Shown here: in pieces, positions 8,676 through 15,469 of the stretch | Position numbering within the stretch: position 1 is the stretch's first letter | How the letters are laid out: each line of letters begins with the position of its first letter | Assembly: GCF_003002095.1 (NCBI RefSeq) | Contig: NZ_PVZC01000007.1 | Span: forward strand, 310,001 to 374,000 | Direction: 5' to 3' | Source: Allonocardiopsis opalescens | Lineage (GTDB): Bacteria > Actinomycetota > Actinomycetes > Streptosporangiales > Streptosporangiaceae | Length of the DNA: 64,000 nt | The notes under the pieces: generated by a model | What the model saw: the letters and a program-made list of their open reading frames with translations, nothing else | The model's database searches: none | What the model was told of the DNA's origin: nothing | Translations under genes and position numbers: made by a program

Positions 8676-9548
8676 TCAGCCCGGGAGCGCCAGGGTGACG
8701 GCGGCCAGCCGCCGCGGATCACCGATGATCTCGATACCGCGGATCCGGTCCCCGTCGATGTCCAGCCGCAGCACGGCCTGGAGGCGCCCCGCCGGCGCGA
8801 TGACGGCGCCGGGCGCGCCGTCCACCACCGCGACGGCGCCCGCACGCGCCCGCGCGGCGAAGATCCTGGTCTCCTCGGCGACCGCCCGTGCTCCGCGCAG
8901 CTCGGTCGCGACGCCCTCGGGCACCAGCACCCGGTCCACCCGCCGGACCACGTCCGGGGCCAGCAGGTCGAGCAGCGCGGGCAGGTCGCCGCCGCGCGAC
9001 GCGGCCAGGAAGGCGTCGGCGATCCTCAGCTGCTCGGCGCTGGGCGCCCGCTCGGCGGACGGGCCGCCGCGCAGCCGCTCGCGCGCCCGGCTCGCCAGCT
9101 TCTTCGCGGCGCTCGGCGAGCGCTCCAGCAGCCGGCCGATCTCGTCGAAGGGCAGCGCGAACAGGTCGTGCAGCACGAAGGCGACCCGCTGCGCGGGCGA
9201 CAGCCGGTCGAGCAACACCAGCAGCGCGCGTCCCACCGAGTCGGCCAGCAGCGCCTCGTCCTCGGCGGGCGGCGCGGGCGGCGCGAGCGCGGAGCCGTCA
9301 CCGGGCAGCGCCACCTCGCCGCGCCGCCTCCTGGCGCGCAGCTGGTCCAGGCACTCGCGGGCCGTCACCGTGGTGAACCACCCGGTCAGGTTCCGGACCT
9401 CGTGCGAGTCGGCCCGGTCGATCTTCAGCCAGGCGGCCTGTACCGCGTCGTCGGCATCGTCGGCGGAGCCCAGCAGCCGGTAGGCGACCGCCCGCAGGTG
9501 CGGCCGGTCGGCGTCGAACCGGGCCGCCAGCGATTCGTCGGCCTTCAT
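8676..9548 (-). CDS. ECF RNA polymerase sigma factor, ECF41 (SigJ-like) type with SnoaL-like C-terminus
   Basis: A 290-residue extracytoplasmic-function sigma factor. Region 2 contains DADDAVQAAWLK. Region 4 contains LSPAQRVAFVLHDLFALPFD and SPSAAKKLASRARERL. A C-terminal extension of about 100 residues with a SnoaL-like fold follows, including VVDGAPGAVI and LDIDGDRIRG, which match the conserved motifs of ECF41 extensions. ECF41 factors have no separate anti-sigma; the C-terminal domain regulates them. The ATG at 9548 is preceded by AAGGTG. The divergent DoxX-like gene and the YCII gene are likely targets, and a matching promoter lies at 9550-9576. Confidence 0.88.
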   Translation of the reverse strand: MKADESLAARFDADRPHLRAVAYRLLGSADDADDAVQAAWLKIDRADSHEVRNLTGWFTTVTARECLDQLRARRRRGEVALPGDGSALAPPAPPAEDEALLADSVGRALLVLLDRLSPAQRVAFVLHDLFALPFDEIGRLLERSPSAAKKLASRARERLRGGPSAERAPSAEQLRIADAFLAASRGGDLPALLDLLAPDVVRRVDRVLVPEGVATELRGARAVAEETRIFAARARAGAVAVVDGAPGAVIAPAGRLQAVLRLDIDGDRIRGIEIIGDPRRLAAVTLALPG

Positions 9549-9549
9549 G

Positions 9550-9576
9550 GGTCACCTTTCAGGCGCGGAGGACGTC
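9550..9576 (+). promoter_or_regulatory. Candidate ECF41-type promoter driving the DoxX-like gene
   Basis: GGTCACC (9550-9556) is followed after exactly 16 bp by CGTC (9573-9576), pointing toward the DoxX gene. The published ECF41 promoter, as I recall it, is TGTCACA-N16-CGTC, so the GTCAC core, the spacing and the -10 all agree. It would leave a leader of about 135 nt. Confidence 0.55.
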
Positions 9577-9718
9577 ATGGGGGCGAGCAGACCGCACGCA
9601 CATCCGCCGGACCCGAGGAGGCCGACGGCAGCGACCCTACCGGCCGGGCGCCGCCCCGCGCGGCGGGGTCCGCCGCCCGCGCCCCTCCCACCGGCCGCAC
9701 CACTGAACGGACCGACCG

Positions 9719-10072
9719 ATGCACAGCCTCTACCTCGTCGTCACCGTGCTCACGATCGCCGCCAATGCCGGCATCGCCGCCGCCGACCTCGCCCGCGCGC
9801 CCTTCGTCATGGCCAACTCCGCCGAGGTCGGCGTCCCACCCTCGTGGGTGCCCCCGCTGGCCGTGCTCAAGGCCGCCGGAGCCGCCGGCCTCCTCCTCGG
9901 CCTGTTCGGCCTCCGCCTCGTGGGCATCGCCGCCGCGACGGGACTCGTCCTGTTCTTCGTGGGCGCCGTCGCCGTGCACGTACGCGCCCGCGTCTTCCAC
10001 AACATCGCCTTCCCCGGCGGCTTCCTGCTGCTGGCGGTCGGCTCCCTTGTCACGGCCCTGGCCGTGGCGTAG
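9719..10072 (+). CDS. DoxX-like four-helix membrane protein
   Basis: A 117-residue polytopic membrane protein with four hydrophobic segments. Sequence hallmarks of the DoxX_2-type family are the early ADLARAPFVMANSAEVGVP, the VLKAAGAAGLLLGL second helix, the central FFVGAVAVHVRA and the final phenylalanine/glycine-rich helix. The start is ATG with only a weak upstream purine run. Its position divergent from an ECF41 sigma gene, with a matching promoter between them, suggests membership in the stress regulon of that sigma factor. Role otherwise unknown; some relatives are tied to thiol/redox stress. Confidence 0.83.
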   Translation: MHSLYLVVTVLTIAANAGIAAADLARAPFVMANSAEVGVPPSWVPPLAVLKAAGAAGLLLGLFGLRLVGIAAATGLVLFFVGAVAVHVRARVFHNIAFPGGFLLLAVGSLVTALAVA

Positions 10073-10120
10073 CGATGCCGACCGCCTGGCCGTGGTGCCG
10101 CTCGCCGTCCCACGGCAGAC

Positions 10121-10151
10121 GGCGGGGGCCGGGCGGTGCCCGGCCCCCGCC
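10121..10151. terminator. Bidirectional stem-loop between DoxX and LPMO genes
   Basis: Fourteen-base perfect arms (10121-10134 and 10138-10151) with a 3-nt loop, all G/C. It lies between convergent genes ending at 10072 and 10171. No T-tract, as is common in actinomycetes. Confidence 0.65.
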
Positions 10152-10170
10152 GCGGGGGTGTCGGCGGACG

Positions 10171-10830
10171 TCAGCCGGTGAAGTTGACGTCGCTGCAGAA
10201 GTAGTAGGACTGGTCGAGGTGACTGGCCTGCCAGACCGTGTACACGACGTGGTGGCCGGTCCGCCCGGGCGCGTTCACCTGGACGGGGGTGGTCGGGCTG
10301 GTGGGGATGTTCTGCACCTGGGTCACCAGCTCCAGGTCGCTCCAGCGCAGCCGCTGGGTGGTCGGGTTGAAGCCCTGGCGGGTGACGTAGACGCGGATGT
10401 AGTCGGCGCCGTGGTGGGACTGGTCGAGCAGGTTCAGGGTGAACCGGTTCGGCCGGTCCACGGGCTGCCAGGCGCCGGGCTGGTCGAAGGCGGCGTACCG
10501 CCCGTTGAAGGTCATGCCGGCGCTGCACAGCTGCCCGTCGGGGATGGCGGCCTGGTGGTTGCCGCCGACGTTCTCGCGGAACAGGCCGTTCCAGTTCCAC
10601 AGCGCGTTCGGGTCGGCCTGCCAGGCCTGATAGCACATCGGGTCCTCGGTGGCCATGTCCGGCGACTGCCATTCGCTGGCCCACCGGTGGTAGCACCCGT
10701 AGTGGCGTGACGGCGGGTCGCTGACGGCGCCGTGCGCGGAGGCGCTGCCCACGGCGACCGAGGTCAGCAGCATCGCGGACGCCAGGACCGCGAGTGCGCG
10801 CCAGGCAGTGGACTTGACAAAGGAGAGCAT
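10171..10830 (-). CDS. Secreted lytic polysaccharide monooxygenase (AA10), single domain
   Basis: A 219-residue exported enzyme. The signal peptide (about residues 1-33) ends ...GSASA, leaving His as mature residue 1 (HGAVSDPPSR), the obligatory first copper ligand. The second His of the histidine brace is in GGNHQAAIPDGQLCSAG. Three Cys-containing segments and the DYIRVYVTRQGFNP core are usual for AA10. No carbohydrate-binding module follows. AA10 enzymes oxidatively cleave crystalline cellulose or chitin. The CebR-type operator in the promoter points to cellulose, but the substrate is inferred only. The start is probably the ATG at 10830 although no strong Shine-Dalgarno precedes it. Confidence 0.93.
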   Translation of the reverse strand: MLSFVKSTAWRALAVLASAMLLTSVAVGSASAHGAVSDPPSRHYGCYHRWASEWQSPDMATEDPMCYQAWQADPNALWNWNGLFRENVGGNHQAAIPDGQLCSAGMTFNGRYAAFDQPGAWQPVDRPNRFTLNLLDQSHHGADYIRVYVTRQGFNPTTQRLRWSDLELVTQVQNIPTSPTTPVQVNAPGRTGHHVVYTVWQASHLDQSYYFCSDVNFTG

Positions 10831-10904
10831 CACTACCGCCACATTCGCATCGATCGACAGCACGGGGATGCCCGGCTGTGGGGGACGATCAGGTAACGGA
10901 CATA

Positions 10905-10951
10905 TGGGAGCGCTCCCACATGAGCGTAACAATCTCTGTGCACGCTGTGAA
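10905..10951 (-). promoter_or_regulatory. LPMO promoter with CebR/CelR-type operator
   Basis: TGGGAGCGCTCCCA (10905-10918) is a perfect 14-bp palindrome identical to the known CebR (Streptomyces) and CelR (Thermobifida) cellobiose-repressor site. Reading leftward on the minus strand, TTCACA (10951-10946), 17 bp and TACGCT (10928-10923) form a good promoter whose +1 falls inside the operator. Repression relieved by cellobiose is the expected regulation. Confidence 0.85.
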
Positions 10952-10993
10952 GCCCCTGTATCCGGGCGGTTACGGACATCGTCGCGTCCCGCG

Positions 10994-11425
10994 TCAGGAC
11001 CGGGGCCGGCCGTAGGCGAGCGTGTGCAGGGCGGCGGCGGTCTGGGCGAAGCCCTGCTCGCCGAGGAGTTCACGCAGTTCGGCGTTGAAGCGGTCGATCT
11101 CCGGCCGCGCGGCGCGCAGCGCGGCGGCCCCCTCGGCGGTCAGTTCGAGCACCACGGCCCGGTGCTCGCTCGGGTGCGCGTGCTTGGCCACCAGGCCGGC
11201 CGCGGACAGGCGCCGCAGCAGGGGCGTGACGGCGGACTCGCGCAGGCCGAGGGTCCGGGCCAGCTGCCGCTGGGTGGCACCCGGCTGGTCGTGCACGGCG
11301 AACAGGGCGCCGAGCTGCGCCGTGGTGACCCCGGCCGCGGCCAGGCAGCGGCGGTCGGCGTCGATGCGCAGCCGGTGCGCCGCCCGTTGCAGCAGGAAGA
11401 ACAGGCGCTGGTCGGGCTCTGGCAT
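10994..11425 (-). CDS. MarR-family transcriptional regulator
   Basis: A 143-residue winged-helix regulator. The recognition region is ATQRQLARTLGLRESAVTPL, with the wing and following helix in SAAGLVAKHAHPSEHRAVVL (DxR-like wing). The N-terminal RLFFLLQRAAHRL helix contributes to dimerisation. I chose the ATG at 11425 (MPEPDQ...) because it gives a family-length protein; upstream in-frame codons overlap the divergent promoter. The thioesterase gene is divergent, 65 bp away, with a TTCAC-N2-GTGAA dyad between, so this protein probably represses both. Ligand unknown. Confidence 0.87.
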   Translation of the reverse strand: MPEPDQRLFFLLQRAAHRLRIDADRRCLAAAGVTTAQLGALFAVHDQPGATQRQLARTLGLRESAVTPLLRRLSAAGLVAKHAHPSEHRAVVLELTAEGAAALRAARPEIDRFNAELRELLGEQGFAQTAAALHTLAYGRPRS

Positions 11426-11434
11426 GCGCCGATC

Positions 11435-11479
11435 TTGACAGATGTGACAGGTGGGCGCCATTCTCACTTCACCAGTGAA
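11435..11479 (+). promoter_or_regulatory. Promoter and MarR operator before the thioesterase gene
   Basis: TTGACA (11435-11440), 18 bp and CATTCT (11459-11464) form a plausible promoter. TTCAC (11468-11472) and GTGAA (11475-11479) form an inverted repeat at the expected +1. The site lies between the divergent MarR and thioesterase genes. Confidence 0.6.
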
Positions 11480-11490
11480 TTGAGGTACGT

Positions 11491-11937
11491 GTGGACGACA
11501 TCCTGGATCTCGAAGCCGCCCGGCGCGTACTGGCGGCGCAGCCGTTCAGCGTGCTGCTCGGCGCGCGGCTGGTGGACTTCGGCGACGGCGCCGCGGTGCT
11601 GGAGCTGGATGCGCGTGAGGACCTGTACCAGCACTTCGGCTTCCTGCACGGCGGTGTGCTCGGCTTCGCCGCCGACAACGCCCTCGCCTTCGCCGCCGGC
11701 ACCGCGGTGGGTGCCGGCCTGATCACCACCGGCCTGGCCATCGACTTCCTGCGGCCCGCCGACGGCGCGGTGCTGCGCGCGGAGGCCAGGATCCTCCGGG
11801 CCGGGCGCACCCGCGTCGTCGGGCGCTGCGATCTGCTCACCGTGGCCGCCGACGGCACGCGCAGACTGTGCGCGGTGGCGCAGGGCGCGGTCGCGGTGTC
11901 CGGGCCGCGCGGGCGGCGGGAGACCGCGGATCGCTAG
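11491..11937 (+). CDS. PaaI/YiiD-like hotdog-fold thioesterase
   Basis: A 148-residue hotdog protein. The central helix motif YQHFGFLHGGVLGFAADNAL carries the Gly-Gly turn and acidic residue used by acyl-CoA thioesterases of the PaaI group, followed by the usual strands (TTGLAIDFLRPADGAVLRAE). The GTG at 11491 has GAGG five bases upstream. It is divergently regulated with a MarR protein, which suggests induction by an aromatic or acyl compound. The stop codon shares the CTAG tetranucleotide with the stop of the convergent DUF418 gene. Confidence 0.85.
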   Translation: MDDILDLEAARRVLAAQPFSVLLGARLVDFGDGAAVLELDAREDLYQHFGFLHGGVLGFAADNALAFAAGTAVGAGLITTGLAIDFLRPADGAVLRAEARILRAGRTRVVGRCDLLTVAADGTRRLCAVAQGAVAVSGPRGRRETADR

Positions 11938-13130
11938 GCCGCGCGACCCTCGGGCCGCCGCCGACCGTAGCTGAGGCGGCGCAGCAGGTTCTCGGCCGGA
12001 CCGCGGTATCCCGCCCGCCGCATCAGCTCGGCGAGGAGCAGCGAGACCAGCCAGGTCGCCACGGCGACGCCCATGGCGCCCGCGAGTCCGAGCCGGTCCT
12101 GCAGCCCGAGGGCATCGGGGTGGAAGACCGCGACGAAGGCGACGGACTGGAAGAGGTAGAAGCTCATCGAGCGCTGGCCGAGCGCCTCGACGGCGATGGT
12201 CAGCGCACCGCGCCGCCGTCCGACCCGGATCGCGATCAGGGCGATGATCCCGGCCATGGCGATCCCGCCGAAGTAGCCGGTGAGGGGCTGGGCGAGCGCC
12301 GCGGCCCAGACGGCGGCTCCCGACGGCGCGGCCCACACCCCGGTCTGGATCAGGGCCATGGGCAGGCCGCCGGCGATGGACACGGCCGTCGCCACCACCG
12401 CGGTGCGGACCAGGAAGCCGCGGTGCCGCTCGGGCTCGTCCAGGACGCGGCGCCGGGCCGCCCAGATGCCGAGGATCATCGCGGGGATGACGGAGACCGT
12501 GGCGAACACGAGCGAGAAGGGCAGGATCTGCGCCCGGGCGACCAGGCTCTCCACCAGGCCCGCCGTCGGCACGACGCTGCCCGCCTCGAAGGTGGAGATC
12601 CCCCTGTCCATCGCGTTCCACATGCCGAAGCCGACCGACAGGGTGGCGGGCAGCAGCGCCAGGCCCGCCGTCCACAGGAGCGTGGCGTCCCTGGCCCGCA
12701 GCAGTCCGACCACCAGGAGGGCGCCCATGCCGTAGACGGCGAGGATGTCCAGTGGCATCAGCAGCGTGTGGACAAGGCCGAACACGATCAGCCACCAGCC
12801 CCGGCGGCGCAGCAGCTTGCGCACCGACACCCAGTCACCGCCGCGCCGCGTCTGCCGGGTGAGCAGCTGCACCAGCGAGTAGCCGAAGAGGAAGGCGAAC
12901 ATCGGCCGGGCGTGGTTGCTGACGAAGAGGGTGTGCAGGAAGCTCGACACCCCGTTTAGCAGCGCCGGGCCGCGGTCGATGGCGGCCACGAACAGCGGTG
13001 CGTGCGCGAAGGCGATGGCGAGCAGCATGCCGCCCCTGGCCAGGTCGGGGGCGAGCGCCCGCGCCGCCGTGCCGGCCGTGCCCGCCGCGGCGGGCGGCGC
13101 CGGTGCCCGGGTCGGTGTGTCCACGTGCAT
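11934..13130 (-). CDS. DUF418-family integral membrane protein
   Basis: A 398-residue polytopic protein with about ten hydrophobic segments. Diagnostic features are the N-terminal ALAPDLARGGMLLAIAFAH, the loop SNHARPMFAFLFGYSLVQL, and the C-terminal half with VEALGQRSMSFYLFQSVAF and the YRGPAENLLRRLSYG tail that defines DUF418 (related to acyltransferase/heparan acetyltransferase-like membrane proteins). The ATG at 13130 is very close to a GAGGAG sequence; a GTG at 13124 with better spacing is an alternative. Function unknown, possibly transfer of an acyl group across the membrane. It is convergent with the thioesterase gene, whose stop codon it overlaps. Confidence 0.85.
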   Translation of the reverse strand: MHVDTPTRAPAPPAAAGTAGTAARALAPDLARGGMLLAIAFAHAPLFVAAIDRGPALLNGVSSFLHTLFVSNHARPMFAFLFGYSLVQLLTRQTRRGGDWVSVRKLLRRRGWWLIVFGLVHTLLMPLDILAVYGMGALLVVGLLRARDATLLWTAGLALLPATLSVGFGMWNAMDRGISTFEAGSVVPTAGLVESLVARAQILPFSLVFATVSVIPAMILGIWAARRRVLDEPERHRGFLVRTAVVATAVSIAGGLPMALIQTGVWAAPSGAAVWAAALAQPLTGYFGGIAMAGIIALIAIRVGRRRGALTIAVEALGQRSMSFYLFQSVAFVAVFHPDALGLQDRLGLAGAMGVAVATWLVSLLLAELMRRAGYRGPAENLLRRLSYGRRRPEGRAA

Positions 13131-13311
13131 GTCTCCTCGCTGTCCGATTCCCCGGCCGCGGCCCCGGCCGACTCGGGTCGTGGCGTCCCGGCGCCCCGTC
13201 CGTAATCCAGCAGATGACCGCAATACAAAAGATAACATGTAAATCATGCGTCGAATCGACCCGGTGCCGACCAAGGGCGAAGGGCGGATCCCGGTGAGCT
13301 CTCCACCGTGG

Positions 13312-13332
13312 TAACTTCTGGAGCAATCGCTC
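13312..13332 (+). promoter_or_regulatory. -10 box and GAGC-N4-GCTC dyad before the SMR-TetR operon
   Basis: TAACTT (13312-13317) is a -10 match. GAGC (13321-13324) and GCTC (13329-13332) form an inverted repeat at the expected transcription start. The TetR protein encoded second in the operon is the likely binder. Confidence 0.5.
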
Positions 13333-13354
13333 AGCTTTTTTCGGAGGAGGCTCC

Positions 13355-13678
13355 ATGCCTTGGCTGTTCCTGGCGGGCGCGATCGCCGCCGAGGTGGTCG
13401 CCACCACGGCGCTGAAGCTCTCGGCGGGCTTCACCCGGCTCGTCCCGTCGGCCGTCGTGGTGGTCGGCTACATCACCGCCTTCTTCCTGATGTCGCAGTC
13501 CCTCACCCGGGGCATGGGCATCAGCGTCGCCTACGGCGTGTGGGCGGCCGCGGGCATCGCGCTGGTCTCGCTGGTCGGCGCCGTCTTCCTGGACGAGCGG
13601 CTGACCTGGGTGCAGATCGGCGGGATCGTGCTGGTCATCGCGGGCGTGCTCGCCCTCGAACTGGGAGCGCGGCACTGA
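13355..13678 (+). CDS. Small multidrug resistance (SMR) family exporter
   Basis: A 107-residue four-helix protein of exactly the expected SMR size. Helix 1 has the essential membrane-embedded Glu (residue 13 in AGAIAAEVVATTALKLSAGF). Helix 3 has GISVAYGVWAAAGI, and helix 4 starts after FLDERLTWVQIGG. The Shine-Dalgarno GGAGGAGG lies 6 bases before the ATG. SMR dimers exchange protons for quaternary cations or guanidinium; EmrE/QacE-like rather than Gdx cannot be settled by eye. It is coupled to a TetR regulator that overlaps its stop. Confidence 0.92.
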   Translation: MPWLFLAGAIAAEVVATTALKLSAGFTRLVPSAVVVVGYITAFFLMSQSLTRGMGISVAYGVWAAAGIALVSLVGAVFLDERLTWVQIGGIVLVIAGVLALELGARH

Positions 13679-14274
13679 GCGGCGCAGCGGGCGGCGAGAT
13701 AGCCGACGGGCGGCGCCGCAAGGGCGAGCTGCGGCGCGGCCTGCTGATCGAGGCCGCGCTGCGGGTGATCGGACGCGGCGGGGTGGCGGCGCTCAGCCAG
13801 CGGGCGGTGGCGCAGGAGGCCGCGCTTCCCCCCAGCGCCGTCACCTACTACTTCGCCACCGCCGACGCCCTGCTGGTCGCCGCGCTCAGCTCCTGCAACG
13901 ACCGCTACCTGCGCCGCCTGGACGAGTGCGCCCGCGCCGAGGACCCGCTGGGCGAACTCGCCGCCGTCATCGCCGAAGGCGCCGCCGACGGCGGCGCGCG
14001 CACGGCGGCCGAGTACGAGCTGTTCCTGCTCGCGGGGCGGCACCCCGAACTCCAGCACGAGGCGGTGCGCTGGGCCGAGGCCGTCGACGCCTTCCTCGCC
14101 CCCTTCGCCCCCGATCCCGTCGACCGGGCCGGCGCGGCGGCGGCCGTCGACGGCCTCTTCCTGCGCTGCCACAGCTACCCCGGCCCACCGGACGCCGCCG
14201 CCGTCCGCGCCGTGCTCGACCGGCTGCTCCGGCGCGGCCCTGCCCCGGCCGTCCCGGCGCCGCCGGAGGGCTGA
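13675..14274 (+). CDS. TetR-family regulator coupled to SMR gene, probable CTG start
   Basis: A TetR protein of about 199 residues. Its HTH spans RRGLLIEAALRVIGRGGVAA and QRAVAQEAALPPSAVTYYFA. The reading frame has no ATG, GTG or TTG between the SMR stop and the HTH. The best start is a CTG at 13675 that overlaps the SMR stop (CTGA) and has GGGAG (13663-13667) at ideal 7-base spacing. Translational coupling from the SMR gene would help this weak codon. The C-terminal domain contains GAARTAAEYELFLLAGRHPE-like features of SMR-linked TetR repressors. It is predicted to repress the SMR operon and respond to a cationic drug. Confidence 0.75.
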   Translation: MSGAAGGEIADGRRRKGELRRGLLIEAALRVIGRGGVAALSQRAVAQEAALPPSAVTYYFATADALLVAALSSCNDRYLRRLDECARAEDPLGELAAVIAEGAADGGARTAAEYELFLLAGRHPELQHEAVRWAEAVDAFLAPFAPDPVDRAGAAAAVDGLFLRCHSYPGPPDAAAVRAVLDRLLRRGPAPAVPAPPEG

Positions 14275-14348
14275 CGCCCGGCACCGCCCGCCGCTACGCC
14301 GGGCGCGAAGACGGGGCGGCGCGGCGGCGGCCGGTCTGCCGTGGCGCC

Positions 14349-14693
14349 ATGCCGGTCGACATCGTGTTCGGGACCCGCTCCATCAGCGAGGACAACGAGC
14401 GGGGCATCGCCGCCGGCCGGCTGCCCGGGCGCCTGTCCGAGCAGGGCCGGCGGCTCGCCGCCGAGCTGGGCGAGCGGCGCCGCGAGAACGGCGTCGCCGC
14501 CGTCCTCAGCTCCGACCTCGCCCGCGCCGCCGAGACCGAGTTGCCCCGGTTCCGGCCCGGCGCCAGAGTCCTGATCGTCGGCCACGCGCCGACCCGCCGG
14601 GCGCTCGACCAGCTCATCGACGGCCGTCCGCTGGAAGAGCTGGTCGACGCCGACTTCGGCTGGCGCGAGGGCCGGGAGTACCGCCTCGGGTGA
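14349..14693 (+). pseudogene. Internally deleted histidine-phosphatase (phosphoglycerate-mutase-like) remnant
   Basis: A 114-residue open frame. The N-terminal 70 residues (MPVDIVFGTRSISEDNERGI to SSDLARAAET) match the start of actinobacterial histidine-phosphatase proteins. The C-terminal part (VLIVGHAPTRRALDQLIDG, ELVDADFGWREGREY) matches their end. The middle 60-70 residues, including the conserved acidic RLRECDYG-like segment, are missing although the frame is intact. In relatives I recall, the catalytic position reads Glu-Thr-His; here it is Gly-Thr-Arg, so the active His is replaced. It is therefore probably inactive. No Shine-Dalgarno is visible. It could alternatively be a retained short paralogue with a new role. 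Confidence 0.65.
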
Positions 14694-14700
14694 CGGATAA

Positions 14701-14740
14701 AATTTTGCCTACTAGGCAATCTTGCCTTTTAGGCAAAATT
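14701..14740 (+). promoter_or_regulatory. Tandem palindromic operator before TetR-monooxygenase pair
   Basis: Two copies of a 15-bp palindrome, TTGCCTACTAGGCAA (14705-14719) and TTGCCTTTTAGGCAA (14722-14736), have centres 17 bp apart. The whole 40 bp is itself a dyad, with AATTTTGCCT and AGGCAAAATT as outer arms. It ends 15 bp before the ATG of the TetR gene, so strong autoregulation is expected. Confidence 0.78.
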
Positions 14741-14755
14741 CAGTAGAGTCGTGCC

Positions 14756-15379
14756 ATGAGCACGGACGAGGACGCGCCCGGCGGACTGCGGGAGCGCAAG
14801 AAGCAGCAGACCCGCACCGCGCTGAGCTGGGCGGCGATCCGGCTGAGCGTGGAGCGCGGCGTCGACAAGGTGCGGGTCGAGGACATCGCCGCCGAGGCGG
14901 GGGTCTCGCTGCGCACCTTCCGCAACTACTTCGCCGGCAAGGCCGAGGCGATCGCCGCCCGGCACGTCGATCGCGCCCTGCTGATCGCTGACGAACTGCG
15001 CGCCCGCCCCGCGGCCGAACCGCTGTGGGAGGCCATCGCCAATGCGGTGCGGGCGCGCTTCGCCCTGGAGCAGGAGGGCGAGCGGCCGCCCGACCGGCGC
15101 TGGACCGACGGCGTCAGGCTCATGGTCACCGAACCCTCGCTGCGGGGCGAGCTGTTCAAGGCCAACGCCGTCGCCGAGGCCGCGCTGGCGCGGGCGGTCG
15201 CCGAGCGCACCGGTACCGACCCCGACGCCGACATGTACCCGCGCCTCGTCGCCGCGGCGGTCGGAGCCGCCATCACGGTGGCCATGGGCCAGTGGATGCG
15301 CGCGGATCCACCCGTCCCGATGGCTCCGCTGCTCGACGACGCGCTCGACCGGCTGCGCGCGGGGCTCCCCGAGCCCTGA
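14756..15379 (+). CDS. TetR/AcrR-family regulator
   Basis: A 207-residue TetR protein with an HTH running through EDIAAEAGVSLRTFRNYFAG, preceded by LRERKKQQTRTALSWAAIRL. Arg-Thr-Phe-Arg-Asn-Tyr-Phe is typical of the actinobacterial TetR_C group associated with flavin monooxygenases. The tandem TTGCCT/AGGCAA operator lies immediately upstream. The flavin monooxygenase gene 90 bp downstream on the same strand is the likely co-regulated target. Ligand probably an aromatic compound, inferred only from that neighbour. Confidence 0.88.
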   Translation: MSTDEDAPGGLRERKKQQTRTALSWAAIRLSVERGVDKVRVEDIAAEAGVSLRTFRNYFAGKAEAIAARHVDRALLIADELRARPAAEPLWEAIANAVRARFALEQEGERPPDRRWTDGVRLMVTEPSLRGELFKANAVAEAALARAVAERTGTDPDADMYPRLVAAAVGAAITVAMGQWMRADPPVPMAPLLDDALDRLRAGLPEP

Positions 15380-15469
15380 TCCGTCCGCGCCCCTTTCTCG
15401 ATTCCCCGGAACCGCCCGGCCGCCGCCGGGCCGGTCCGCCATGCCCGAAGACGTCCACAGGAGGATGCG

